Below are positions 16,588-27,407 of a stretch of 64,000 nucleotides of DNA, one piece after another (position 1 is the first letter of the stretch; each line of letters starts with the position of its first letter). This DNA is from Glutamicibacter protophormiae. GTDB lineage: Bacteria; Actinomycetota; Actinomycetes; Actinomycetales; Micrococcaceae. Location: NCBI RefSeq assembly GCF_014647495.1, contig NZ_BMPH01000001.1, forward strand, positions 1-64,000. Reading direction: 5' to 3'. The translations under genes and the position numbers were made by a program. The notes below the pieces were generated by a model. The model was given only the letters and a program-made list of their open reading frames with translations. It was not told where the DNA came from and made no database searches.

Positions 16588-16696
16588 GGGGCCCTGAACG
16601 CGGCACGGACCGATGCCTTGCCCCGGTCGGCCGCACTGGCTAGGGTCGTCCCAAGGCCGGTGCCGCGCCGGGCCGGCAAGGTCATGAGGGGGAACG

Positions 16697-17428
16697 ATGG
16701 GCAGCGAAGGGGTTCGCCTGGAACGCGTCGGGGGCACGGACAGCAGGCCGCTGGCCCGGGTGTTCCTGGCGCTTCTGCTGGTGGTCAGCCTGGTCCACTT
16801 GGCGTCGCAGCTTGTCGCTCCGGGGAGGATGCTCGGCGAGGCGACGCAGGTTCTGCTGATGCCCATGCTCGGCGGATTCATCCTTGCGTCCACCGCTGCG
16901 CCGCGGAGCCGTACCGTCACGCTGGCGCTGGCCGCGGTGTTCTTCTCCTGGCTCGGAGATTCCCTGCCGCGGGTGATCGACGGCGATCCCGGGTTTTTGA
17001 CGATGGTCGGCTGTTTCATGGTGGCGCAGGTTTTCTACATCCTGCTCCTGCGCCGGTGGTGGCGCGGCTCGGTGCTCCGCCGGCCCCTGGGGCTGGTCCC
17101 GTATCTGCTCGTGCTCGCTGCCCTGGTGGTGCTGTGCGGGCCCTCGGCCGGTGCGCTGCTGGTGCCGGTGGTCCTCTACGGCCTCGCATTGGTGGCGATG
17201 GCTGTGCTGTCGACCGGAACCGGGTTGCGGGGCGGGCTGGGCGGAGCGGTGTTCTTATTCTCCGATGCGCTGATTGCACTGCGCTCGTTCACGGACATCC
17301 ATATCCCGGCCCAGGACTTCTGGATCATGCTCACCTACATTCTTGGACAGTTTCTGCTGGTGAGCGCTATTTTGGACAAGGACAACGCGGCGCCAACGGT
17401 CGCGAGGCCGCAAGCCGCCGGGCCGTGA
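16697..17428 (+). CDS. YhhN/lysoplasmalogenase-like membrane protein
   Basis: 243 residues with about eight hydrophobic segments. Conserved polar residues sit inside them in blocks typical of the YhhN (TMEM86) family: FFSWLGDSLPR near 80, GAVFLFSDALIALRSF near 195 and a last segment with YILGQFLL. Animal TMEM86B hydrolyses the vinyl ether of lysoplasmalogen; bacterial roles are little known. ATG 16697 follows a GGGGGAA stretch. The C-terminal 20 residues are a Pro/Ala tail. Confidence 0.8.
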   Translation: MGSEGVRLERVGGTDSRPLARVFLALLLVVSLVHLASQLVAPGRMLGEATQVLLMPMLGGFILASTAAPRSRTVTLALAAVFFSWLGDSLPRVIDGDPGFLTMVGCFMVAQVFYILLLRRWWRGSVLRRPLGLVPYLLVLAALVVLCGPSAGALLVPVVLYGLALVAMAVLSTGTGLRGGLGGAVFLFSDALIALRSFTDIHIPAQDFWIMLTYILGQFLLVSAILDKDNAAPTVARPQAAGP

Positions 17429-17486
17429 TCGGTGCGGGGCCCGTGCCGATCTGACGCCCGAGCCTCGAAGGAATGACCCACTGAGC

Positions 17487-18302
17487 ATGAACCAGCACCA
17501 CATCGACGGCGTGCAAAAAGTTGCCGGCCAGGGTATCCCCCTGGTGCTGATTCACGGGCACGGGGTGGACCACAGGATCCTCCTGGCGCTGGATGAAGTG
17601 CTGGCCGCCACCGGAATTTTCCAGCGCATCTATGTGGATCTTCCCGGAATGGGCCAAACCGCTGGCCTGAAGGGCGCCGGGGGCCTTCCCGAAATCGCCG
17701 ACTGGCTCGAAGCGCTGATCCGCAGGCAATGCGGACAACGTCCCTTCGCGATGGTCGGCAACTCGTTGGGCTCGCTGCTGGCACAGGAGATGGGGGACCG
17801 GTTCGGCGAGCAGGTAGCCGGCATCGCCATGCTGGCGCCGCTGGTCTTCCCGCTGCATGCCCAGCGGACCGTGCCGCCGCGGGAAATTCTGCACAGCGAC
17901 CCGGGCCTGCTGGCAGGGCTTCCGCTGCAGGACGCGGATCATTACGAGAAGATGTCGGTGCTCCAGACCGTGGAGAACTGGCAACGCTTCAGCATCCATG
18001 TGCTGCCGGGGATCCGCTCGGTGAACCTGCGCTCGATGGTGAAGCTGTCCAAGCGCTATTTCCTCGATGAACTGCCTGTCGAGCGGGCCGGCACGCTGGA
18101 CTGTCCGGTGCTGATGCTGTGCGGCCAGCAGGACCATGTCACCGGCTTCGCGGATCCCCGCAAGCTCGCTGCACGGTATCCCTCGGCAGAAATCACGGTC
18201 GTTCCCTCGGCCGGGCACAACGTGCACCTTGACCAACCCGATATCGTTGCAGGGGAAATGACTCGCTGGAGCAGGGCGGTTCTGGCCTACTCCGGGAAGT
18301 GA
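17487..18302 (+). CDS. Alpha/beta-fold hydrolase
   Basis: 271 residues with HGHGVDHR (oxyanion region near 23), VDLPGMGQT near 50, nucleophile elbow VGNSLGSLLA (Ser93), acid LCGQQDHVTG and catalytic histidine SAGHNVHLDQP, giving a full triad. It shares the VDHR and DLPGMG blocks and overall length with the hydrolase at 4525, so the two are probably paralogues. The substrate is unknown. ATG 17487 lies 58 bases after the YhhN gene; co-transcription is possible. Confidence 0.87.
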   Translation: MNQHHIDGVQKVAGQGIPLVLIHGHGVDHRILLALDEVLAATGIFQRIYVDLPGMGQTAGLKGAGGLPEIADWLEALIRRQCGQRPFAMVGNSLGSLLAQEMGDRFGEQVAGIAMLAPLVFPLHAQRTVPPREILHSDPGLLAGLPLQDADHYEKMSVLQTVENWQRFSIHVLPGIRSVNLRSMVKLSKRYFLDELPVERAGTLDCPVLMLCGQQDHVTGFADPRKLAARYPSAEITVVPSAGHNVHLDQPDIVAGEMTRWSRAVLAYSGK

Positions 18303-18448
18303 GTTGTGACAGTCCACCACCCCCGTGCGCGGTTTCAGGGCGCAGATGAGTGGCTACTTGTTACCAATCCGTGCTTCTCGGTGGCATCTCACAAGGAGAA
18401 AATTACAAGACAACATGCGGTGTATTCCGCGGCTGGAGAGGAGTTGCA

Positions 18449-18913
18449 ATGACTGAGATGCTCGTTCTTCGCGATTGGACAAGCGTGGAGGAAGTTCCCG
18501 AACTCCTGGACGTCTGGCGCAACTCGGCGGAGGGAGGCCGCGACTTCCTCTCGGCGGCAGACGTGGATGCCGTCGCCAACGCGCTCGAAGCGGTGTATTC
18601 GCAGCGGGTCTCGGTGCGGATCGCCCAGCTGGGCAAGGACATCGTCGGCTTTGCCGCGTGGAGCGAAACGCGGATCGAACTGCTGTGGGTGCGCCATCAC
18701 GACCGGCACCAGGGGGTGGGCAGCGCGCTGCTCAAGGACATCCTGACGCTGTGCCCTGCCACCACCATCCAGATCAACGGCCAGAATGCGAACACCCTCA
18801 CGTTCTTCCTTGACCATGGCTTCGAGATTGAGAAGGCGGCGGAGCAGGCCGATCCGCTGGCCCGGATCCGGCTTCGCCATGTCCACATTTCCGCGTCGGA
18901 CGTGTCACGATAG
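18449..18913 (+). CDS. GNAT family N-acetyltransferase
   Basis: 154 residues. The acetyl-CoA-binding loop is VRHHDRHQGVGSALLKDIL, and the late block TLTFFLDHGFEIEKA is typical of GNATs. ATG 18449 has GGAGAGGAG just upstream; in-frame codons before it are not coding-like. The stop is four bases from the OsmC gene, so the pair is likely one transcript. Substrate unknown. Confidence 0.83.
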   Translation: MTEMLVLRDWTSVEEVPELLDVWRNSAEGGRDFLSAADVDAVANALEAVYSQRVSVRIAQLGKDIVGFAAWSETRIELLWVRHHDRHQGVGSALLKDILTLCPATTIQINGQNANTLTFFLDHGFEIEKAAEQADPLARIRLRHVHISASDVSR

Positions 18914-18917
18914 ATCC

Positions 18918-19349
18918 ATGAGCGAAAACACCCGTGATCTGCGTGAAGTCAAAGTCGAGCGAGTCGAGTCCAAGAAGTACCGGGCAACCAGCGGCGAAAC
19001 CGGTGCCAGCCTGGAATTCGGCCAGGGCGAAGGGCTGCTGACCCCGGTGGAGCTGCTGCTGGCGGCCATCGCCGGGTGCTCGGCCATCGACGTCGACGTG
19101 GCCACCACGCGCCGCAGCGAGCCGGAGAAGTTCGAGGTGGCCGCCAGCGGCTACAAGCTGAGCGAGGAGGGCGCCGGACGCATGGAGGACATCAAGATGT
19201 CCTTCGACCTGAAGTTCCCGGACACCGACGAGGGCCGCAAGGCCGCCGGCATGGTCGAGCGCATCGTGAAGCTCTCCCACGACAAGTACTGCACGGTCTC
19301 GCGCACCGTCGAGCTGGGGGCCAAGGTCACCAGCGAGATCGCCGACTAG
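18918..19349 (+). CDS. OsmC/Ohr family protein
   Basis: 143 residues with the two redox cysteines of OsmC-like proteins: AAIAGCSAIDVD (Cys54) and HDKYCTVSRTVELG (Cys125). In Ohr and OsmC these two cysteines reduce organic hydroperoxides using low-molecular-weight or lipoylated thiols. This YhfA-like branch is cytoplasmic and less well studied. It starts at ATG 18918, four bases after the GNAT stop, and its transcript ends at the long hairpin shared with the convergent HesB-like gene. Confidence 0.85.
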   Translation: MSENTRDLREVKVERVESKKYRATSGETGASLEFGQGEGLLTPVELLLAAIAGCSAIDVDVATTRRSEPEKFEVAASGYKLSEEGAGRMEDIKMSFDLKFPDTDEGRKAAGMVERIVKLSHDKYCTVSRTVELGAKVTSEIAD

Positions 19350-19409
19350 CGAACCTCCCGCCGCGGCGGGAAACCGGCCAGGCGCCGGAGCATAAGAACA
19401 TAGTCAACA

Positions 19410-19486
19410 CGCCACTGCCCGGTGCAGCGGCTCGTGGCACGGATCCGGGTGGACCGAACCGGACGAGCGCCGCCCGGGCAGTGGCG
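19410..19486. terminator. Bidirectional stem-loop between convergent genes
   Basis: A perfect 13-base inverted repeat (19410-19422 with 19474-19486) enclosing a loop of about 51 bases that can itself pair (a GGCTCGT / ACGAGCG-type inner stem). It lies between the stops of the OsmC and HesB-like genes, so it could end both transcripts. Confidence 0.6.
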
Positions 19487-19535
19487 CGTTCGCGGCCGGG
19501 CCGCCGGAGCTCGTGCCCCGGGGCGCGGCGGAAGC

Positions 19536-19832
19536 CTAACGCTGGGCCAGGACCTGGAAGGTGATGGTGCCTTCGGCATCCACGTTGGCGTCGAGCACCT
19601 TGTCGTCCAGGGCGTCGGTGACCAGCTCGTCGAGGAAGACGGGGCTGCCCTCGCCCTGGATCACCTGGTCCGCCGGCTGCGGGCCGTCAACCACGCGCAC
19701 GGCAAAACGCGCGGTGGGCTGGCCCTCGGCCGCGTCGGCGGGCTGGATGCGAAGCCCCGCCTCGTTCTCCTCCGTCTGGTTGGTGACCAGCGAGGTCACG
19801 ATCGCATCGGCCTGATCGGTCAGTGTCAGCAC
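19536..19832 (-). CDS. HesB/IscA-like protein without cluster cysteines
   Basis: 98 residues. The start is GTG 19832, with AGGAG eight bases upstream; an ATG at 19913 would add a basic stretch that looks untranslated. The fold pattern is IscA/HesB-like: LTLTDQADAIVTSLV, then GLRIQ, then FLDELVTDALDDKVLDANVD. The three cysteines that bind iron-sulfur clusters in IscA are all absent. Actinobacteria often carry such a cysteine-free paralogue of unknown role. It converges on the OsmC gene. Confidence 0.75.
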   Translation of the reverse strand: MLTLTDQADAIVTSLVTNQTEENEAGLRIQPADAAEGQPTARFAVRVVDGPQPADQVIQGEGSPVFLDELVTDALDDKVLDANVDAEGTITFQVLAQR

Positions 19833-20050
19833 TGTGTTCTCCTTCCGGTTGCGGTGCCGCCCGGTTCCGGGCGCCTTCACGTCACACTTCCGCACCCTTC
19901 GGGCCCGGGGCAAACAAACTGATGGATCTTTGAGGATTTACCCACCCGGCGCCGTGGAAAGCCCCGTGCATTGCGCGGATCAGGGACCATCGCGCGCGAA
20001 GATGACGCGCAAGGACGCGCCGGGCTGGCTTTTGCGCCGCGGGTCGTGCC

Positions 20051-20056
20051 TATAAT
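20051..20056 (+). promoter_or_regulatory. thiO: Consensus -10 box of the thi operon
   Basis: TATAAT matches the sigma-70 -10 consensus exactly and stands about nine bases before the first riboswitch stem. Transcription would therefore start almost at the aptamer. No good -35 box is visible at 16-18 bases upstream. Confidence 0.65.
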
Positions 20057-20064
20057 CGCTTCAA

Positions 20065-20146
20065 CTCCGCGGGAGCCTGAACCGACCAGGCTGAGAGGGC
20101 ACCGAGCCGACCGCCACACCTGATGCGGGTCATGCCGCCGTAGGAA
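20065..20146 (+). ncRNA. TPP riboswitch (thi-box)
   Basis: The two conserved TPP-sensing blocks are present: GGCTGAGAGGG at about 20089-20099 and ACCTGATGCGGGTCATGCCG at about 20117-20136, ending in CGTAGGAAGGA. The aptamer binds thiamine pyrophosphate and shuts the downstream genes. The purine-rich ribosome binding site of thiO is contiguous with the 3' end of the aptamer, so control is probably at translation start. No terminator hairpin with a T run lies before thiO, which supports this. Confidence 0.93.
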
Positions 20147-20159
20147 GGAAGTGCCGTCG

Positions 20160-21335
20160 TTGCACGTCGCCATCATCGGGGCCGGAATCATCGGCCTGTC
20201 CACCGCCTTCGAACTGCTCTCGCGCGGTTGCGAGGTCACCGTCATCGACCCGGATCCCGGGCAGGGCGCCAGCCGCGCCGCCGCCGGGATGCTCGCCCCG
20301 GCCGCCGAAACCACCTGGGGCCAGGGGATCCTGCACGAACTGCTCGGCGCCTCCAACCAGCGCTACCCGCAGTTCGTGGAACGCATCGAACAGGCCACCG
20401 GCCTGCGCCCGGACTACCTGCGGAACGCGACCCTCGTGGTGGCCTCCGAACCGGCCGACCGCGATGCCCTGCACGAGCTGGTGCAGCTGCAGACCAATCT
20501 GGGATTCAGCGCCGAAGTGCTGCTGCCCAGCGCCGCCCGCCGGTTGGAACCGGCGCTGGCCAGCAACATCGCCGGCGCGGTGCGCTGCGCCGGCGACCAC
20601 CAGATCGACCCGCGCTCGGTGGTTCGGATCCTGGCCGGGCACCTGGACGCGCACCTGGACGCGCACCTGGTCCGCGAACCCGCCGTCGAGCTGCTGCAGC
20701 GCGCCGGGGCCACCCGCGCGGTGCGCACCGGTAGCGGCCGGATCATCGAGGCGGACCAGGTGGTGCTCGCCGCGGGCCTGGGCACCGTTGCCGGGGCGCC
20801 GCGGCTGCCGCTGCGCCCGGTGTACGGGGACATCTTCCGGCTGCAGGGCCCGTCCGGCCCGCCGCTGCTGCAGCACACGGTGCGCGGGATCGTGCACCGC
20901 GACCCGGTGTATCTGGTGCCGCGCGCCGACGGTTCGCTGGTGCTGGGCGCCAGCAGCCGCGAGGACGGCAACGAGGCGGTCAACATCGGGCAGATGCACC
21001 GGCTGCTGGACAACGCCCGCCGGCTGGTTCCCGGGATCGTGGACTGCTCGCTGAACGAGGTCATCGCCCGCGCCAGGCCCGGCACCCCCGACGACCGGCC
21101 GCTGGTCGGGCGGCTGGACGACGGGCTGGTGCTTTCCACCGGCTACTCCCGCCACGGGGTGCTGCTCACCCCGTTCGGGTCCGCGCTGGCCGCCGACCTG
21201 GTCCAGGGGCTGCCGCCGAACGCGGAACACGCCCGGGCCGTGGACCCCGCCCGTTTCACCGACCCCGCACGTTTCACCGACCCACGCCGTGCCGGCGGCC
21301 ACGCCGCACCGACCCGAATGGAGATGCACCGATGA
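20160..21335 (+). CDS. thiO: Glycine oxidase ThiO
   Basis: About 391 residues. An N-terminal FAD-binding Rossmann motif (VAIIGAGIIGLSTAFELL) opens a D-amino-acid-oxidase fold, with GASRAAAGMLAP and the late DDRPLVGRL and GYSRHGVLLTP blocks. ThiO oxidises glycine to iminoglycine, the nitrogen source for the thiazole ring of thiamine. TTG 20160 is preferred because the ribosome binding site AGGAAGGA would be only one base from the alternative GTG 20151. Two short tandem duplications are in frame: LDAH near residue 165 and ARFTDP near the C-terminus. It overlaps thiS by four bases. Confidence 0.92.
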   Translation: MHVAIIGAGIIGLSTAFELLSRGCEVTVIDPDPGQGASRAAAGMLAPAAETTWGQGILHELLGASNQRYPQFVERIEQATGLRPDYLRNATLVVASEPADRDALHELVQLQTNLGFSAEVLLPSAARRLEPALASNIAGAVRCAGDHQIDPRSVVRILAGHLDAHLDAHLVREPAVELLQRAGATRAVRTGSGRIIEADQVVLAAGLGTVAGAPRLPLRPVYGDIFRLQGPSGPPLLQHTVRGIVHRDPVYLVPRADGSLVLGASSREDGNEAVNIGQMHRLLDNARRLVPGIVDCSLNEVIARARPGTPDDRPLVGRLDDGLVLSTGYSRHGVLLTPFGSALAADLVQGLPPNAEHARAVDPARFTDPARFTDPRRAGGHAAPTRMEMHR

Positions 21336-21574
21336 CCATCGACATCACGCTGAATTCAACCCCCGCCACCATCGCGGACGGCTCCACGCTGCGCGAGCTG
21401 ATCGCCGCGCACCTGGGCCGCGAACTGGACGAGCGCGGCCAGGCCGCGGACGGCGCCAAGCTGGGGCTGGCCGCCGCAGTGAACGGTGCCGTGGTCCCGC
21501 GCAGCGCCTGGTCGACACGCGAACTGGCCGCCGGGAACACCGTCGAACTCGTCACCGCCGCCCAGGGAGGCTGA
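21332..21574 (+). CDS. thiS: Sulfur carrier protein ThiS
   Basis: 80 residues of a beta-grasp (ubiquitin-like) protein ending in the required Gly-Gly. The C-terminus is activated by ThiF as an acyl-adenylate and then carries sulfur as a thiocarboxylate to ThiG. It is somewhat longer than many ThiS proteins (about 66 residues) because of a DERGQAADGAK loop near 35-45. Its start overlaps the thiO stop as ATGA, and it lies three bases before thiG. Confidence 0.93.
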   Translation: MTIDITLNSTPATIADGSTLRELIAAHLGRELDERGQAADGAKLGLAAAVNGAVVPRSAWSTRELAAGNTVELVTAAQGG

Positions 21575-23586
<2,012 letters not shown>

Positions 23587-23620
23587 CCTGCGGCCCGCGG
23601 CCACGAGGGATACTGGAGCC

Positions 23621-24157
23621 ATGGACGAATTGGGCAAACTGTTGTTTCGCGAACTCACCGACGCCGACGAGCAGCAGGCCGTCGACGCGCACCAGACGCT
23701 GCTGGCAGAGGACTTCGAGTTCCTCCCTGCCTGGACGGGCGGGGAAAACTGGGCCGACTACGTCTACCGGATGAACGCCGGACGGCGCGGTGAGCACATC
23801 CCCGAGGGGTGGGTCCGCTCGGCCCTGTTCATCGCGGTGGACCGGGACGGCTGGCTGCTGGGGCGGGTGTCGGTACGCTACGAACTGAACGCCTCGCTGG
23901 AGCACCTGGGCGGCCATATCGGCTACGGCGTGCTGCCCGAGGCCCGTCGGCAGGGAGTCGCCGCGGCGCTGTGCAGATTCGGGCTGGACGAGCTGCGCGC
24001 CGCCGGGGTCGACCGGGCGCTGGTCACCTGCGCTGCCGGCAATTCCGGATCCCGCGCCACCATCCTGGGCTGCGGGGCAGTTCCCGACACGACGCACCCG
24101 GAAGTCGTGGACGGGGATGGAACCACCCACCTGCGTTTCTGGGTGCCGACCGCCTGA
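23621..24157 (+). CDS. GNAT family N-acetyltransferase
   Basis: 178 residues. The acetyl-CoA loop reads GYGVLPEARRQGVAAALCRF, followed by GVDRALVTCAAGNSGSRATI, as in aminoglycoside-type and related GNATs. Starts at ATG 23621, 34 bases after thiF, so it could be read from the thi operon; nothing links it to thiamine. Substrate unknown. Confidence 0.85.
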   Translation: MDELGKLLFRELTDADEQQAVDAHQTLLAEDFEFLPAWTGGENWADYVYRMNAGRRGEHIPEGWVRSALFIAVDRDGWLLGRVSVRYELNASLEHLGGHIGYGVLPEARRQGVAAALCRFGLDELRAAGVDRALVTCAAGNSGSRATILGCGAVPDTTHPEVVDGDGTTHLRFWVPTA

Positions 24158-24311
24158 ATTCGCCGGTTCATCCGGATGTTGCGTGCTTTTTTCTGTATGT
24201 TTTGACACAGATCCCCGGTTGGCTTGCCATGAGAGCGTAGAATGAATAGCTGGGTCGACCTTGGCCCCGACTCCATTGACCCTTAACTCGAGCAGAAGTG
24301 AGCCTTCACGC

Positions 24312-26219
24312 ATGTCAGATAACATCACGAGCCGCGAAGAACTGCGCAACGTAGCAATCGTTGCGCACGTTGACCACGGCAAGACCACCATGGTCAACGC
24401 AATGCTTCAGCAGACCGGCGCTTTCGACAGCCACGGTGAAACCGAAGACCGCGTGATGGACTCGGGCGAGCTGGAACGCGAGAAGGGCATCACCATCCTC
24501 GCCAAGAACACCACCGTGTTCTACAGCGGCCCGGCCGCCCAGGGCAAGCAGATGACCATGAACATCATCGACACCCCCGGCCACGCCGACTTCGGCGGAG
24601 AGGTCGAGCGCGGCCTGTCCATGGTCGACGGCGTGGTGCTGTTGGTGGACGCTTCCGAGGGCCCGCTGCCGCAGACCCGCTTCGTGCTGCGCAAGGCGCT
24701 GGCCGCGAACCTGCCGGTGATCATCGTGGTCAACAAGACCGACCGCCCGGATGCCCGCATCGACGGCGTCATCTCCGACTCCATGGACCTGCTGCTGGGC
24801 CTGGCCTCCGACCTGGCCGACGAAGCACCGGACCTGGACCTGGACGCCATCTTGAACGTCCCAGTCGTCTTCGCCTCGGGCAAGGCCGGCTACGCCTCGA
24901 TGAACCAGCCAGCCGATGGCTCGCTGCCGGACAACGAGGACCTCGAGCCGCTGTTCGAGACCATCATCAAGCACGTCCCCGCCCCGACCTACACCGAGGG
25001 CGAAGTCCTGCAGGCCCACGTGACCAACCTGGACGCGTCGCCGTTCCTCGGCCGCCTGGCACTGCTGCGCATCTTCAACGGCACCCTGCGCAAGGGCCAG
25101 CAGGTTGCCTGGGCCCGCCAGGACGGCACCCAGAAGCAGGTCAAGATCACCGAGCTGCTGGCCACCAAGGGCCTGACCCGCGTTCCAGCCGAAGAAGCCG
25201 GCCCGGGCGAGATCGTCGCCGTCGCCGGCATCGAGGACATCATGATCGGCGAGACCCTCACCGACCTGGAAAACCCGAAGCCGCTGCCGCTGATCACCGT
25301 TGACCCGCCGGCAATCTCCATGACCATCGGCATCAACACCTCGCCGCTGGCCGGCAAGGTCAAGGGCGCCAAGGTCACCGCGCGCCAGGTCAAGGACCGC
25401 CTGGACAAGGAACTGATCGGCAACGTTTCGCTGAACATCCTCCCGACCGAGCGTCCGGACGCCTGGGAAGTCCAGGGCCGTGGCGAACTCGCCCTGGCCA
25501 TCCTGGTGGAGCAGATGCGCCGCGAAGGCTTCGAGCTGACCGTGGGCAAGCCGCAGGTTGTCACCAAGATGATCGACGGCAAGGTCCACGAGCCGATGGA
25601 GCACATGACCATCGACGTGCCTGAGGAGTACCTGGGCGCCATCACCCAGCTCATGGCTTCGCGCAAGGGCCGCATGACCAACATGGCCAACCACGGCACC
25701 GGCTGGGTCCGCATGGAATTCATGGTTCCGGCCCGCGGCCTGATCGGCTTCCGCACCCGCTTCATGACCGAAACCCGCGGTTCGGGCATCGCCGCCTCGC
25801 TGGCCGAAGGCTACGAGCCATGGGCCGGCCCGATCGAGTACCGCATCAATGGCTCGATCATCGCCGACCGTGCCGGCGTGGTGACTCCGTTCGCCATGAT
25901 CAACCTGCAGGAGCGCATGAGCTTCTTCGTGAAGCCGACCGAAGAGGTCTACGAGGGCATGATCGTTGGTGAGAACTCGCGCGCCGATGACATGGACGTG
26001 AACATCACCAAGGAAAAGAAGCTCACCAACATGCGTGCCGCTTCCTCGGACACCTTCGAGAACCTGACCCCGCCGCAGACCCTGACCCTGGAGGAATCGC
26101 TCGAATTCGCCCGCGAAGACGAGTGCGTCGAGGTGACCCCCGAGGCCATCCGCATCCGCAAGGTGCTGCTGAACGCGAACGATCGCGCCAAGGCAACCCG
26201 TGCCCGCGCCCGCGTCTAA
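24312..26219 (+). CDS. typA: Translational GTPase TypA/BipA
   Basis: 635 residues. The GTPase motifs are AHVDHGKTT (18-26, P-loop), [15 protein letters not shown] (switch II) and NKTDRPDA (guanine recognition). Then come the EF-G-like domains II, III and V ([20 protein letters not shown]) and the BipA-specific C-terminal domain ending in Ala/Arg-rich residues. It is a ribosome-bound GTPase that helps 50S assembly and translation under stress and cold. ATG 24312 follows a 154-base gap containing a TAGAAT -10-like box at 24238. Its end overlaps the next gene by 20 bases. Confidence 0.96.
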   Translation: MSDNITSREELRNVAIVAHVDHGKTTMVNAMLQQTGAFDSHGETEDRVMDSGELEREKGITILAKNTTVFYSGPAAQGKQMTMNIIDTPGHADFGGEVERGLSMVDGVVLLVDASEGPLPQTRFVLRKALAANLPVIIVVNKTDRPDARIDGVISDSMDLLLGLASDLADEAPDLDLDAILNVPVVFASGKAGYASMNQPADGSLPDNEDLEPLFETIIKHVPAPTYTEGEVLQAHVTNLDASPFLGRLALLRIFNGTLRKGQQVAWARQDGTQKQVKITELLATKGLTRVPAEEAGPGEIVAVAGIEDIMIGETLTDLENPKPLPLITVDPPAISMTIGINTSPLAGKVKGAKVTARQVKDRLDKELIGNVSLNILPTERPDAWEVQGRGELALAILVEQMRREGFELTVGKPQVVTKMIDGKVHEPMEHMTIDVPEEYLGAITQLMASRKGRMTNMANHGTGWVRMEFMVPARGLIGFRTRFMTETRGSGIAASLAEGYEPWAGPIEYRINGSIIADRAGVVTPFAMINLQERMSFFVKPTEEVYEGMIVGENSRADDMDVNITKEKKLTNMRAASSDTFENLTPPQTLTLEESLEFAREDECVEVTPEAIRIRKVLLNANDRAKATRARARV

Positions 26220-26646
26220 TAAACGCCCTGCCAGCGGCGGCAACCTCGGCGCCCTGTGGCGCGCGGTGGTTGCCGCCCTCGCGGCCGGCCTGTTCGGCAC
26301 CGGCATCCACGCGTCGCTGTTCTACGCGGGCGACACTCCGATCATCTGGGGTGTCGCCGTGGCCTGGCTGCTGCTGGGGCTCCTGGTCTATTGGGCCACG
26401 GTGGCCTCCGGCAAGCTATGGTCCGGCGCTGTGGCCTTCATCGGCTGCTACGTGACCGTGGGCGTGTTCTCCTACGTCGGCAACGACCAGCTGTTGCTCA
26501 GCGCGGGATACTTCAAGTTCCTGCCGGGCCCGACGCTCGCGTCGCTGCTGTGGATGTACGGCATGGTCATCCCGGCGGTCATCGCCCTGATGAGCGCGCT
26601 GCGGGTGCTGCGCAAGACCAACCGCACGGCCAACAGCACGGCATAA
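26200..26646 (+). CDS. Four-helix membrane protein of unknown function
   Basis: 148 residues with four hydrophobic segments (about 22-42, 47-67, 73-93 and 112-134) and a basic C-terminal tail. GTG 26200 lies inside the last codons of typA, a 20-base overlap, so it is probably translationally coupled to it. The opening residues [13 protein letters not shown] are low complexity and may be partly spurious. I recognise no family. It is followed at once by a strong terminator. Confidence 0.7.
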   Translation: MPAPASNKRPASGGNLGALWRAVVAALAAGLFGTGIHASLFYAGDTPIIWGVAVAWLLLGLLVYWATVASGKLWSGAVAFIGCYVTVGVFSYVGNDQLLLSAGYFKFLPGPTLASLLWMYGMVIPAVIALMSALRVLRKTNRTANSTA

Positions 26647-26682
26647 AAAAAGGTGTTCCTCCTTCGGGGGGAACACCTTTTT
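26647..26682. terminator. Rho-independent terminator, both directions
   Basis: A 13-base stem (26647-26659 with 26670-26682) ending in A5 on one side and T5 on the other. It ends the typA transcript and can also serve the leftward ArsR-type gene ending at 26703. Confidence 0.92.
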
Positions 26683-26702
26683 CTTTGGGCGGCAATGCCT
26701 GC

Positions 26703-27212
26703 CTAGTCTTCTGAGCGGCTGTTGCCTGTCAGGTCGAGGTGGTGGGCCAGAAACAGCGAGGTCGGCACGCCGTCTTCTTCCGGCTCGCGCATCGCGTAGT
26801 CCTCGATGACCGCGCGCAGCCGGGCCATCATTTCCTTCTGGGAGTCTTCGCCGAGCTTCAGTCCCACACGGACGACCTGCATCTCCTGGGGCGAGAGCCC
26901 ATTGATTTCCTGCAGAAACGTGTCCACCAGCAAAGGTGCGGCATCCGGGATCCGGGTGCCCCAGGACAGCTTGGTGCTGCGGTAGGGGACTTCCTTGGCC
27001 CCGCGGTTGCCTTTGCGCGGCTCTTCGGCTTCCAGGAAGCCGTTGCTGACCAGCGTGCGCACATGGTGCAGCGAGGTTGCGGGGTTCAGTTCGAGGATGT
27101 CCGCGATTTCCTTGTTGGTCCGCGACTCATGCAGGCACAAGCGCAGGATTCGCAGCCTCAGCGGGGAGCTGAGGGCACGGGCACGGGCCTGGACAAGTTC
27201 ATCGGTTGGCAT
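26703..27212 (-). CDS. ArsR-type winged-helix transcriptional regulator
   Basis: 169 residues. The N-terminal winged helix-turn-helix is ALSSPLRLRILRLCLHE, then RTNKEIADILELNPATSLHHVRTL, then FLEAEE. A C-terminal helical region (80-169) resembles the effector/dimer part of HTH_20-type regulators. There are no cysteine pairs for metal sensing, so it is not a classical arsenic sensor. Starts at ATG 27212. Its targets are unknown; the nearby leftward SH3 gene is 195 bases behind. Confidence 0.83.
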   Translation of the reverse strand: MPTDELVQARARALSSPLRLRILRLCLHESRTNKEIADILELNPATSLHHVRTLVSNGFLEAEEPRKGNRGAKEVPYRSTKLSWGTRIPDAAPLLVDTFLQEINGLSPQEMQVVRVGLKLGEDSQKEMMARLRAVIEDYAMREPEEDGVPTSLFLAHHLDLTGNSRSED

Positions 27213-27407
27213 GATGCCAGCATACGCGAAAATCGTTCAGTGATTGGCAGTTTCAAATCACATGTCGCGCATCGTGTGCTGCCGGCGCGCCGCGCCGCGA
27301 GGGCGGTGGTTATTCGTCGCCCCGCCGTCTGGAAAGGGGGCCGCTCAGCCGTGCAGCATGCGCCTTGCCGCTGCGCGGGGCGCCCGCGGCAGCACTGAGC
27401 GTAGGAA

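Noticed and set aside
24202-24243. TTGACA and TAGAAT as a typA promoter pair
   Set aside because: The boxes are 30 bases apart, too far for one sigma-70 promoter. Only the -10 box is mentioned, as a possibility.
24315-26306. A 663-codon minus-strand frame over typA
   Set aside because: Complete antisense of a strongly biased gene; His/Gln/Asp-rich with no domain.
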